Positions 24,688-32,944 of a DNA stretch of 41,425 nucleotides are shown piece after piece. Source of the DNA: Acidimicrobiaceae bacterium (lineage in GTDB: Bacteria; Actinomycetota; Acidimicrobiia; Acidimicrobiales; RAAP-2); the NCBI GenBank assembly GCA_003133685.1, contig PKYQ01000032.1, positions 1-41,425 of the forward strand, given 5' to 3'. The stretch's first letter is position 1; every line of letters starts with the position of its first letter. The notes under the pieces are model-generated. The model saw only the letters and a list, made by a program, of their open reading frames with translations, did not search any database and had not been told where the DNA came from. The position numbers and the translations under genes were made by a program.

Positions 24688-25218
24688 GTGCACTACTTTC
24701 CCTTTCATATGAAAAGAGCGTTCCTCGGTCTTGTCGTGGTGGCTTTGATTGTCGTCGCGGTCGTCGCGGTCGTCGCGGTCGTCGTCGTGGCGAACCGTCA
24801 CTCGCCGTCCGCGGCCTCACCGCCGTCGACGTCGCACACGATCAAGGCAACGCCAGCCGAAATGAACACGCTCAGGGCAGTATTCTTCAAGTTCAAGCTT
24901 CACAACAAAGAGATGGTCAGCACCGACCCGATCAAATGGGGCCAGGTCATCTCGCCTAACGGTCCGAATACGCCGCTCATCGCCTACGACGCGGTCGATC
25001 ACCGAGAATGGGCCATCGCTTCTTTCGGTCTCATCCTTCCGGCGAGTTACAGGGCGGAGGTCTCATTCCAGGACGGCGGCAGTATGGGCATCTTCAACAA
25101 GATTGGATCTGGCCAATGGTTCATGACCGGGTCACCGGGATTCCCACTGTGCGCCAAGGACGTTCCTTCGGTCGTGGCTCATCTGTGGGGACTCAAGAAT
25201 TATCCCGCCTGTAATTAG
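24688..25218 (+). CDS. Secreted or membrane-anchored protein of unknown function
   Basis: The start is either GTG 24688 (176 residues) or ATG 24709 (169); neither has a clear ribosome binding site. The hydrophobic N-terminal helix contains VVAVVAVVAVVVV, encoded by three perfect 9-base repeats (24751-24777). After a Ser/Pro-rich linker comes a folded domain with two Cys (FPLCAKD, and CN at the end) that could pair outside the cell. I recognise no family. It follows the LCP gene by about 45-70 bases and may be cotranscribed. Its 3' end overlaps the convergent gene by 26 bases. Confidence 0.65.
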   Translation: MHYFPFHMKRAFLGLVVVALIVVAVVAVVAVVVVANRHSPSAASPPSTSHTIKATPAEMNTLRAVFFKFKLHNKEMVSTDPIKWGQVISPNGPNTPLIAYDAVDHREWAIASFGLILPASYRAEVSFQDGGSMGIFNKIGSGQWFMTGSPGFPLCAKDVPSVVAHLWGLKNYPACN

Positions 25219-25666
25219 CGCCGTAACAGAATTGTCCGCGCCGAGGAGATGAACGGCACTTCGCGCGTAACTCCTTGTGTCGCTCCATCTTGAGGGCCGA
25301 CCAGTCGTCGTCTAAGGCCGCGACTTTCACGTCAACGAGACCGAGCGGCAAGACCACACTTCGTACCACGTTGTCGGTGATGTCCGAGCTATGACCACTT
25401 GTTCTACGGGGCCGCGCGATCCACAGCGAACCGTCGAGTGTGATCGAGCGTGAAAACGACTCGATCACTCGTTCCAACGACGCGGCGTCGTTGAAGAACG
25501 CAATGACCACGTCCGATGTCGATTCACTACGTCGACGAGTGACGCGCGCGTTCGCAGGAGGTTCATCGATCGACCAATCCCGAGGAGCGCGAATTAACGT
25601 CACGCGATGACCCTCTGTGACGCCCAACTTCTTGGCCAAGGGCGTTCCTGAGTAGCCGGCGGTCAC
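25193..25666 (-). CDS. DUF3052-like conserved actinobacterial protein
   Basis: A 157-residue protein starting at GTG with TAGYSGTPLAKKLGVTEGHR, the recognisable opening of a small conserved family (DUF3052-like). It continues through a DVVIAFFNDAASLERVI block, DGSLWIARPRR, and VVLPLGLVDVKVAALDDDWSALK, as expected. The biochemical role is unknown; the fold resembles a small Rossmann-like methyltransferase core without a cofactor motif. The last 20 residues are extra and overlap the convergent gene. 179 intergenic bases follow its start (25667-25845), with an imperfect dyad (CTCGCGTCAC and GTGAGCGAG near 25740-25773) and nothing else recognised. Confidence 0.75.
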   Translation of the reverse strand: MTAGYSGTPLAKKLGVTEGHRVTLIRAPRDWSIDEPPANARVTRRRSESTSDVVIAFFNDAASLERVIESFSRSITLDGSLWIARPRRTSGHSSDITDNVVRSVVLPLGLVDVKVAALDDDWSALKMERHKELRAKCRSSPRRGQFCYGANYRRDNS

Positions 25667-25845
25667 GACGTTGGGGGCAACTATCGACGTGGCTGAGCCG
25701 ATTAAGTGTTTGATGTTTGAAAATGTTCACTTTTTCACACTCGCGTCACGAGCGTTGTCCTGACGTGAGCGAGGCGTACAGGAATTCCGTGCAGTAAGCG
25801 GCCCTTTGTGATATCTATAAGAGCACTCAAACCCAGGGGGAGCCA

Positions 25846-26280
25846 ATGGCCCAATTCGATATGAAGAAACTTGACACGTCCGACCGCATTGTTGCCGGGG
25901 CAGGACTCATAACACTGATTTGCCTATTTTTGCCGTGGTGGGGCTACGGACCGTTCAATCAGAGCGGATGGGGCTCCGGATTTGGACTCATCGGCGCCCT
26001 TCTCATCATTGCGGCCGCGGCGTACCTCGTCGCGTTGCGCTCCGGATCGAATCTGCCGAGGAATTCGTATGGACCCGGTGTCACGGTCCTCGGACTTTCA
26101 TTGATTGGGATCATCATCGTGGCTCTCAGATGGCTCACCGTGCCCAAGATTGCCGGTTGGGGTCCCCAGTACGGCATGTACCTCACGATCATCGCGGGCG
26201 CGTTTCAAGCGATTCTGTCGTACCGACTCTTCAAGGCGTCTGGTGAAAGAGTCCCGTGGGAGAACAAGAAGCCGCAATAG
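25846..26280 (+). CDS. Small four-helix membrane protein
   Basis: A 144-residue protein with four predicted helices: about residues 16-32 (IVAGAGLITLICLFLPW), 45-63, 77-93 and 107-124. A soluble N-terminus (MKKLDTSDR) precedes them. A strong ribosome binding site (AGGGGGAG) precedes ATG 25846. The first helix followed by PWWGYG resembles small actinobacterial membrane proteins of unknown function. No motif for transport or catalysis is seen. It stands between a divergent gene and an LLM gene 53 bases downstream. Confidence 0.75.
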   Translation: MAQFDMKKLDTSDRIVAGAGLITLICLFLPWWGYGPFNQSGWGSGFGLIGALLIIAAAAYLVALRSGSNLPRNSYGPGVTVLGLSLIGIIIVALRWLTVPKIAGWGPQYGMYLTIIAGAFQAILSYRLFKASGERVPWENKKPQ

Positions 26281-26333
26281 TCGGCTGTTCGGAAATACTT
26301 GGTAAACGATTCGAAACGGAGTCGTGACCCCTC

Positions 26334-27146
26334 ATGCGCCAAGGTGTATTTTTTCCGCCCTTTGACGGCGTGGCCGATCCCCGTCGGCTGGTCGAATTAG
26401 CCCAAGCTGCCGAGGCGGCCGGCTGGGACGGCATCTTCCTCTGGGACCACCTGCTGTACGCCGGGGGCGTCACCAAGATCCTCGACCCGTACATCTCCTT
26501 AGCGGCCATCGCGTCGGCGACGACGACCATTCAACTCGGCGCGATGGTCACGCCGCTCAATCGCCGCCGACCACAGGTCGTCGCGCGCCAAGCGGTGACG
26601 CTCGACCTTCTCTCGAATGGTCGATTGATCCTCGGTTTCGGGATCGGCGACGATGGTGAGTCGGGTGAACTCTCCAAGTTCGGCGAGACCACCGAAGCGA
26701 AAGAGCGCGGTGCCATGCTCAGCGAGGGACTCGAAGTACTGACTGGACTACTTTCCGGTGAACCGCTGACACACCAGGGTGAGCACTACCGAGCGAACGA
26801 CGTCACGTTTCAACCAACGGCCGCGCGTGCAGGCGGTATTCCGATTTGGCTCGCCGCACGCTGGCCGAATCCCGCGCCCATCCGACGCGCCGCACACTAC
26901 GGCGGTGTCTTCGTCATTGAAATGAAGGACGCCGACGACGTCGCGGCGTTGCGTCAGCGATTGATCGACGAAGGCGCCGACTTAGAACACTTCGACGTCG
27001 TGACCAGCGGCTTCATCGGTGACGATCCATCGCCGTGGGCGAAGGCCGGCGCCGACTGGTTCCTCAGTTGGATCGGTCCGTACAACTTGGACTTCGGCGA
27101 GGTGCGCGAGATGATCGTCGAGGGTCCCAGAGCAATCAACCCCTAA
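26334..27146 (+). CDS. LLM-class F420-type oxidoreductase
   Basis: A 270-residue luciferase-like TIM barrel with the family landmarks: a first strand (MRQGVFFPPF), WDGIFLWDHLL, IQLGAMVTPLNRRRPQVVARQAVTL split over two segments, then NGRLILGFGIGDD, and LTHQGEHYRANDVTFQP in the substrate-lid region. In actinobacteria these enzymes usually take F420H2 rather than FMN, which is inference here. The substrate is unknown. It converges with the GNAT gene, whose stop overlaps its end by four bases. It is unrelated in detail to the shorter LLM gene at 5343. Confidence 0.82.
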   Translation: MRQGVFFPPFDGVADPRRLVELAQAAEAAGWDGIFLWDHLLYAGGVTKILDPYISLAAIASATTTIQLGAMVTPLNRRRPQVVARQAVTLDLLSNGRLILGFGIGDDGESGELSKFGETTEAKERGAMLSEGLEVLTGLLSGEPLTHQGEHYRANDVTFQPTAARAGGIPIWLAARWPNPAPIRRAAHYGGVFVIEMKDADDVAALRQRLIDEGADLEHFDVVTSGFIGDDPSPWAKAGADWFLSWIGPYNLDFGEVREMIVEGPRAINP

Positions 27147-28153
27147 AGGTCCTTGCGCCACGCCACCATGGCGCCGGCGATACGCGCGCCGAGTGCTTCA
27201 TTGACCGCGATCATGGGACCGTTCAACATCGAGTTGAACGTCGTGATCTTCGTCGTCGGGTACCGGCCGGCCTCGAGGAGTCGCATGGTGGTCACTTTCA
27301 AGAGACCTCCGAGTCGATGACCGCGGTGGGAACGGACGACCAACGTGTCCCACTGATAGGCCGTTTGGGGCTGTTCTCGAGACACCGTCAGTTCGCTGTA
27401 GCCCACGAGTTCTCCGCTCGCGCGGTGTCGCGCTGCCGCGACGAGGAGGTCGCGGCCCATTTGATTCGTCGTCGCCTCGTGGAGACGTACCCGCGCGGCG
27501 TCCCAGTGTTCGGCCTCGACGTCAATGTCGACGTGCGGTGTCTCGACCGGCATGATCGCCGAAAGGTGCGCTCGTCCTTCGACGAATTCTTCGGGCGTGC
27601 CGTTCGTCCACGAGATGATCTCGTAGTCCGTGGCGAAGGGACTCCACGTATCCCAGAGGTCGTTGAGCTCATCGTCAGGACGTGGCCATTCGAGGTCGCG
27701 GCGGACGTTCTCTTCGGCGACGCGGTATCCGTGATGCAAGGCGAAGGCGCGGTTGGGACCGGTGCCGATCTCGCGTGAGCTTTCGATCACGAAGATGACC
27801 AACGTCGGACGACCCAATTCGCGCGCCGATGCTTCGAGCTCTTTGAGGAGCGCTGAACCATAACCGCGCCGGCGTTCGGCGGGATCGACGAAGAGGTTCC
27901 CGTCGATGAACGCGAGGTTGTCATCGCGCGTGACTTCGAGGGCACCGACCGCGACCGGTCGTTCTCGCGAAGGGCCGTACGAATAGAGGTGAAAGACCTT
28001 CGGGGCCGTCTCGTCGATGGACCGGGCGCGCCATTCATCGGGGTGCCAACCCTGAGCGGGTTCGCCGTCTCGACTCTGTTCGGAACGCTGCAGCACACCG
28101 AACCACGGGTCGAACTGTTCGTCATTGTTCGCGTCGATGTGAGTGAACTGCAC
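27143..28153 (-). CDS. GNAT acetyltransferase, probable double domain
   Basis: GTG 28153 begins five bases after the MFS stop and gives 336 residues; the longer frame upstream runs inside the MFS gene. The first GNAT domain has the acetyl-CoA loop RRRGYGSAL (94-102). A second, weaker one has VVRSHRGHRLGGLL near residue 285 and ends NEALGARIAG. The doubled layout recalls mycothiol synthase (MshD), but the details differ, so the substrate stays open. It is cotranscribed with the MFS transporter, which suggests a shared job such as inactivating and exporting a toxic amine. Confidence 0.8.
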   Translation of the reverse strand: MQFTHIDANNDEQFDPWFGVLQRSEQSRDGEPAQGWHPDEWRARSIDETAPKVFHLYSYGPSRERPVAVGALEVTRDDNLAFIDGNLFVDPAERRRGYGSALLKELEASARELGRPTLVIFVIESSREIGTGPNRAFALHHGYRVAEENVRRDLEWPRPDDELNDLWDTWSPFATDYEIISWTNGTPEEFVEGRAHLSAIMPVETPHVDIDVEAEHWDAARVRLHEATTNQMGRDLLVAAARHRASGELVGYSELTVSREQPQTAYQWDTLVVRSHRGHRLGGLLKVTTMRLLEAGRYPTTKITTFNSMLNGPMIAVNEALGARIAGAMVAWRKDL

Positions 28154-28158
28154 GGCGA

Positions 28159-29442
28159 TTACTCGTTGACGGTGGGAGTGGGGTGCATCTCGCGACCGTC
28201 TTCGCTCGCGCTGAGAAGGTGTCGAAGTCGGAGCATGAGCGCGCCGCCGACGAGAGCGGTCACGCCGGTACCCAACGGCCACCAGTTCCCGAGGTGCTCG
28301 TTGAAATAGAACGCCGTGATCGCCGGGGCCAGTGTGCCCGAGACGCCCCAGGCCAGACCGGCCGCGGCGTTGTAGCGGCCACGTAGGTGTTCCGGGGCGA
28401 TCTCATTGACGAGCGCCGGTCCGACGGGGGAGAGCATGGTCTCTCCCAGCGCGAAGATCACCATCGCGACGCACAAAGAAACGATCGCGAGCACCTTCGG
28501 GAGCGCCAGTGCCGCGTCGAGGATCACCCAGAAGGCGAGCCAGAAGAGCGCCACTGTCGCCATGACCTTGGTGCGGCTCTTACCTTCGATCCGATTGAGG
28601 ACCCAGAGTTGCGAACACACGATCGTCGAGGTGTTGAAGAAGAAGATGATGCCGATCACGTGGATAGGCAGATGCAGGTTGTTCACGACGAAGAGGCTGA
28701 ACCCGGCCTCCTGTGAGCCGTAGCCACCGATCATCAGCACGACCGCCGCTAACACGTAGCGCCGCAGTCGACGATCGCGCAGGACTTCACGCCAGCCCTC
28801 TTCCTTGAGTTGCTCATCGTCACGGAGTTCTTTGATCGGTCCGCCGTAGCGCTTCAGCGTCAGGACGATGAGTCCTCCCAGCATGGTGATGCCCGCGTTG
28901 AACGTGTAGAGGATCACGAAGGACTCGGGGTGATGGAGGTCGACGATGCTCGCCGACACCAGTCCGCCAAAGCCGATGCCCAGGTTCACCAGCATGAAGT
29001 TGAAGCCGTAGGCCCGCTGGCGATGCGCGACAGGGACGATCCGAGAGAGCAAGGTGCTGCTGGGCCCCCAGCCGGCGCCACCGAAGAGCGCGAGCAACAA
29101 AGCGGCGACGGTGGCTTGGGATTCGGAGTGCGCGTGCGCCCAGAGGATCAGCGACGCGGCGTCGGCGATGACCGCGATCATGATGACGCGAATCGGGCCG
29201 AACTGGTCGGTGAGGGTGCCCCAGAGTGGACTGCTGCAGATACCGACCAACGCGGCGAGGGACAGCAAGAGCGTGGCGAAGTCCGTCGAGAAGCCGCGCA
29301 CGTTGTGCAGGTAGACCACGAAGAGCGACAGCGTGAGACCTTGACCCATACACGACACGAACGTGCCGGTGTAATACCGGCGCAGTGGGCCGGTGATAGA
29401 GCTGCGAAAATCGGCAGGAACGAGTGTCTCAATCAGTTTCAC
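28159..29442 (-). CDS. MFS transporter
   Basis: A 427-residue major facilitator protein with about 12 helices. The family loop between helices 2 and 3 reads GTLTDQFGPIRV, and the corresponding loop in the second half includes HLRGRYNAAAGLAWG. Between the halves is a charged cytoplasmic segment (KELRDDEQLKEEG). The drug-exporter subfamily is the closest in style. It starts at ATG 29442 and is followed five bases later by the GNAT gene, which is therefore coupled. No regulator is adjacent; the desaturase gene is divergent. Confidence 0.88.
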   Translation of the reverse strand: MKLIETLVPADFRSSITGPLRRYYTGTFVSCMGQGLTLSLFVVYLHNVRGFSTDFATLLLSLAALVGICSSPLWGTLTDQFGPIRVIMIAVIADAASLILWAHAHSESQATVAALLLALFGGAGWGPSSTLLSRIVPVAHRQRAYGFNFMLVNLGIGFGGLVSASIVDLHHPESFVILYTFNAGITMLGGLIVLTLKRYGGPIKELRDDEQLKEEGWREVLRDRRLRRYVLAAVVLMIGGYGSQEAGFSLFVVNNLHLPIHVIGIIFFFNTSTIVCSQLWVLNRIEGKSRTKVMATVALFWLAFWVILDAALALPKVLAIVSLCVAMVIFALGETMLSPVGPALVNEIAPEHLRGRYNAAAGLAWGVSGTLAPAITAFYFNEHLGNWWPLGTGVTALVGGALMLRLRHLLSASEDGREMHPTPTVNE

Positions 29443-29496
29443 GAGAGAGTCAGAATACTTCAGCGCCTTGTGCAGCGAATCACAAGTTAATAGATT

Positions 29497-29506
29497 GTCA
29501 TATGAC
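29497..29506. promoter_or_regulatory. Palindrome between MFS and desaturase genes
   Basis: GTCATATGAC is a perfect 10-base palindrome in the divergent gap. A small hairpin (TCACC/GGTGA, 29533-29548) lies just before the desaturase ribosome binding site, GGAAGG (29551-29556), and could affect translation. Both are visible; their roles are inference. Confidence 0.3.
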
Positions 29507-29562
29507 GTGGAGTATTACGCTTGAATCGTAAATCACCTTTTTGGGTGAGCGGAAGGTAGTAG

Positions 29563-30489
29563 ATGGTCCTTAAGAGTTCCCCGAAGAGCCGTACCGATCT
29601 CCTCTGTGAAATTGCGCCCGACGTCGAGCGCCTTTATAACCGACACCTCGAGGCACCACGTCTCTGGTATCCGCACGAGCAGATCAATTGGGGCGAGGGC
29701 GAGAACTTCGCCGACGTGCCGTGGGAACCTTCGCAGTATCCCCTCAATGAGGGCGTGCGCAGTGCGATCTACGTGAACCTACTCACTGAGGACAACCTGC
29801 CGTATTACACGCACACCTTGCTCAGCCACGCCCCGGAGGGTCATCCCATCCTTGACTGGAATCATCAGTGGACGATGGAAGAGAACCGCCACGCCATGGT
29901 CATGCGTGACTGGGTGCACGTGAGTCGTTGTATCAACCCGACCTTGCTCGAAGATGGCCGCCGCGTTCAGATGAAAAAGGGCGAGGTGCCCCAGCCCGAG
30001 GACATGGCCGAGCTGATCGCCTACGTGTCCTTCCAGGAGCGCGCCACGCAGATCGCGCATCGCAATACCGGGGCGAAACTTCCCAAGGACGACAAGATCG
30101 GCCGCAACGTGCTGGGCCTCATCGCTGGTGATGAGACCAAGCACTACCTCTTTTACCGCGACCTCACCCTCGCGGCATTCGCGATCGATCCCTCCACCAT
30201 GATGATCGCGGTCGCCAAGCAAGTGCGCGACTTCGCGATGCCCGGTACTGGTATCCCGAGTTTCACTCGTCACGCGGTGCGAATTGCGCGCGAGGGCATC
30301 TACGGCCTCAAGCAGTTCCTCCGCGACGTGGTCGATCCCGTGCTGGGTTTCTGGGATGTGGATCACCTCGCTGGACTGAGCGCCGAAGCCGAGAGGGCTC
30401 GTCAAGACCTCAGTGAGTTCGTCGCCAAGTTGGGCGAAGGCGTCGAACGAATGACGCAGAAGGCCGCCGCGGCCGCGCTGCGCGCGTAA
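29563..30489 (+). CDS. desA: Acyl-ACP desaturase (di-iron)
   Basis: A 308-residue soluble desaturase of the plant-type/actinobacterial DesA family. The six iron ligands are all visible in the correct order: Glu76 (LLTEDNLPYY), Glu107 and His110 (EENRH), Glu159 (SFQERATQ), and Glu191 and His194 (GDETKH). Such enzymes insert a cis double bond into an acyl carrier protein-bound fatty acid with O2 and ferredoxin. The product controls membrane or mycolic-type lipid fluidity. Position of the double bond is not deducible. It is preceded by GGAAGG and followed by an acyl-CoA ligase, not closely coupled. Confidence 0.93.
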   Translation: MVLKSSPKSRTDLLCEIAPDVERLYNRHLEAPRLWYPHEQINWGEGENFADVPWEPSQYPLNEGVRSAIYVNLLTEDNLPYYTHTLLSHAPEGHPILDWNHQWTMEENRHAMVMRDWVHVSRCINPTLLEDGRRVQMKKGEVPQPEDMAELIAYVSFQERATQIAHRNTGAKLPKDDKIGRNVLGLIAGDETKHYLFYRDLTLAAFAIDPSTMMIAVAKQVRDFAMPGTGIPSFTRHAVRIAREGIYGLKQFLRDVVDPVLGFWDVDHLAGLSAEAERARQDLSEFVAKLGEGVERMTQKAAAAALRA

Positions 30490-30527
30490 CCACACCTCAA
30501 CGTCATCAATATTTTCACTTCCTCCGG

Positions 30528-30543
30528 GCGCGATGAATCGCGC
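30528..30543. terminator. GC-rich dyad after desaturase
   Basis: GCGCGAT (30528-30534) and ATCGCGC (30537-30543) form perfect 7-base arms two bases apart, in the 92-base gap before the acyl-CoA ligase. The stem is GC-rich but there is no T-run. It may be a transcript end or a binding site. Confidence 0.25.
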
Positions 30544-30581
30544 GTCGCTCGCCGCCTTCCTGAGTATTATTTGTCAACGAT

Positions 30582-32270
30582 ATGGAGGGTTCGGTGGGAT
30601 TGAGTTTTCAAGAGGCCAACGCCGTGATTGGCGGACCGGGCAGTCCCTTCGAGGTCGTCGACGTCGAACGAGACGGCGTCCCCTCTCGGAGCTTTAAGAA
30701 TGCGCCGTCCGACCTTCGACAGTTATTCGACACCGCACGTGGGCTCGACGAAACGTTCATTGTCTACGAAGACGAAGATTGGACGTTCGCCGAAGTGATG
30801 GAAGAGGTCGACGCCCTGGGCTACGCCCTCGTTCATCGCTACGGCGTGAAACCGGGGGACCGAGTCGGAATCGCCATGCGCAACTATCCCGAGTGGGTCA
30901 TCTCGTTCGCCGCGATCCTCTCGATCGGGGCGATCTCGGTCTCGATGAACGCCTGGTGGACCGGCCCAGAGATGGAGTACGCCATCAACGACGCGGAACT
31001 GTCGGTGCTGATTGGCGACACGGAGCGCATCGAACGCGCCGCCGCTGCGTGCCAACGAGCGAACGTTCGGATGCTCGGCGTTCGCCTGGACGCCCTTGCA
31101 CCCCTCGCGCCGAACGTCGAACACTGGCAGGACGTCGTCGTGCGCGGTGTCGCGATGCCCGACGTGGAATTGAGCGCGGACATGGACGCGACGATCCTCT
31201 ATACGTCGGGTACGACCGGCGTTCCCAAGGGCGCGGTTTCGACGCACGGCGCCATCGTCCAAACTATCTTCGCGTTTTCTTCCGGGGCCGTCGTGACGGC
31301 GGCGCGCCGCGACCCCGACGAACCCAGCGGCGCCGTGCCACCGTGTTTCATCTTGATCATCCCGCTCTTTCACGTGACGGGATGCATCCCGGTCATGATG
31401 ACGTGCTTTAGCTTTCACGTGAAACTGGTGATGATGTATCGCTGGGAACCGGAACGCGCGTTACAGCTCATCGAACGTCACCAGGTGACGAACTTCGTGG
31501 GCGTCCCGACGCAGTCCTGGGACCTCATCGAGTCACCGAACTTTGGCGACTACGACACGTCGACGTTGACCTCGGTGGGTGGCGGCGGTGCGCCGGCACC
31601 ACCGACGCTGATGAATCGAATCGATGGCTCCTTCAAGAATGGCCGCGCGGGCCTCGCCTACGGCATGACCGAAACGAACGCCTACGGTCCGCGAATCGAT
31701 GGTGACGAGTCCATCGCGCATCCGAATTCGACGGGTCCGGTCCCGACGTTGGTCATGGACGTCGAGATTCGCGATGAGGAGATGCGCGCACTGGGAGTCA
31801 ACGAGAACGGAGAGATATGGATGAGATCGCCGACGTTGATTCGGGGCTACTGGCGCCATCCCGAGACAACGGCGAGCACCCTCGTGGACGGCTGGCTGCG
31901 ATCGGGCGATCTAGGTCATATTGACGGCGACGGTTACCTCTACGTCGAAGATCGCGTGAAGGACATGATCATCCGGGCCGGAGAGAACATCTACTCCGCC
32001 GAGGTTGAAGCCGCCATCTACGAACACCCCGCGGTCTACGAAGCCGCGGTGTTCGGACTGCCGGATGAACGCCTCGGCGAGGTCGTCGCCTGCGTCGTGA
32101 TGCTGAAGCCGGGTCAACTCCTCAGCGCGGACGAGTTGCGCGTTCACCTTCAGACGCGACTGGCGAACTTCAAGATCCCGACGCGAGTGGCGTTCAGCGA
32201 CGCGCCACTGCCGCGAAACGCTCCCGGGAAAATGATGAAGCGCGAGATGCCGGGGATTTACTTCCCTTGA
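30582..32270 (+). CDS. Acyl-CoA synthetase (AMP-binding)
   Basis: A 562-residue ANL-family enzyme, opening MEGSVGLSFQEA. Motifs are complete: TSGTTGVPKG (208-217), YGMTETNAYG, GDLGHIDGDGYLYVEDR with VKDMIIRAGENIYSAEVE, and the catalytic Lys in NAPGKMMKREM. It activates a carboxylic acid to its CoA ester. Substrate class is not readable; the surroundings (desaturase upstream, mmsA and thioesterase downstream) suggest a fatty or branched acid. It is only loosely similar to the other ligase at 21320. Its stop overlaps the convergent NUDIX gene by 13 bases. Confidence 0.87.
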   Translation: MEGSVGLSFQEANAVIGGPGSPFEVVDVERDGVPSRSFKNAPSDLRQLFDTARGLDETFIVYEDEDWTFAEVMEEVDALGYALVHRYGVKPGDRVGIAMRNYPEWVISFAAILSIGAISVSMNAWWTGPEMEYAINDAELSVLIGDTERIERAAAACQRANVRMLGVRLDALAPLAPNVEHWQDVVVRGVAMPDVELSADMDATILYTSGTTGVPKGAVSTHGAIVQTIFAFSSGAVVTAARRDPDEPSGAVPPCFILIIPLFHVTGCIPVMMTCFSFHVKLVMMYRWEPERALQLIERHQVTNFVGVPTQSWDLIESPNFGDYDTSTLTSVGGGGAPAPPTLMNRIDGSFKNGRAGLAYGMTETNAYGPRIDGDESIAHPNSTGPVPTLVMDVEIRDEEMRALGVNENGEIWMRSPTLIRGYWRHPETTASTLVDGWLRSGDLGHIDGDGYLYVEDRVKDMIIRAGENIYSAEVEAAIYEHPAVYEAAVFGLPDERLGEVVACVVMLKPGQLLSADELRVHLQTRLANFKIPTRVAFSDAPLPRNAPGKMMKREMPGIYFP

Positions 32271-32677
32271 GCTGAGGCGATCGCGGCTTGGGCGTATTCG
32301 GCGATGTTCATGCTCTCGAGGTCGCGAAGTTCGAACCAGGCGGCGTGGTCGGTGGTGCCGTGCACTTCGTGATGCAACTCGCCGCCCGCCAATTCGACGG
32401 TGAAGAGGATGCGCACCGTGTGGATCTTGTCGCCGTTGTCGCGCCGACGCACGTCGCTCGTTACGCCGAGCAGGACCGGATGACGGACTTCGAGACCGGT
32501 CTCTTCGCGGAACTCGCGGATCAGGGTGTCTTCGGGCGCCTCCCCAAAGTCGATGCCGCCGCCGGGTAGCCACCACAACGGTGGCTCGTGGCGAGGATTC
32601 GACGAGCGTACGAGAGCGACGCGACTGTCGTGGATGAGAACGCCGTAGGACCGGACACTGGTGTGCTGCTTACTCAT
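32258..32677 (-). CDS. NUDIX hydrolase
   Basis: A 139-residue single NUDIX domain. The box is canonical: Gly40-x5-Glu46-x7-Arg54-Glu55-x-x-Glu58-Glu59-x-Gly61, with PGGGIDFGEAPED and REFREETGLEV around it. The family cleaves nucleoside diphosphates linked to another group, using Mg2+. The substrate (an oxidised nucleotide, ADP-ribose or a similar compound) is unclear. ATG 32677 is the start; the stop of a decayed frame overlaps it, see 32670-32941. Confidence 0.9.
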   Translation of the reverse strand: MSKQHTSVRSYGVLIHDSRVALVRSSNPRHEPPLWWLPGGGIDFGEAPEDTLIREFREETGLEVRHPVLLGVTSDVRRRDNGDKIHTVRILFTVELAGGELHHEVHGTTDHAAWFELRDLESMNIAEYAQAAIASAQGK

Positions 32678-32941
32678 GAATTGACTGCCGCCCTAACTCG
32701 TACGTGCCCGGCGTCGCAGGACTCGACCCCGAGAGGAACGTCGCGCGACCGCCTTCGCTGGAGAAATAGTAGGCGACACGGTCCTCGCGGACACTTTGGT
32801 GAGAATAGAGACGTTCATCTATCAGACCGGGTCCATTGTGTTGCCGGTGGCGTCCGGGAGCACGGTGATCTGTCGATGATCGAATTGGGCGCGTAGGCCG
32901 TCACCTACGCCGCGGAAAAAAGTGTGGACCGAGGCGAGCAC
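32670..32941 (-). pseudogene. Frameshifted remnant of a small gene
   Basis: Reading from mmsA, a GTG at 32941 opens a 39-codon frame ending in TGA at 32822-32824. Shifting the frame just before that stop (near GACCCGGTCTG) opens another frame of about 50 codons (DERLYSHQSVREDRVAYYF, then FLSGSSPATPGTYELG). It ends in TAA at 32670-32672, overlapping the NUDIX ATG. Together they could have made a protein of about 90 residues. The translation looks protein-like, but I recognise no family, and neither half has a good start for the second part. A sequencing error is possible. Confidence 0.35.
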
Positions 32942-32944
32942 GAC

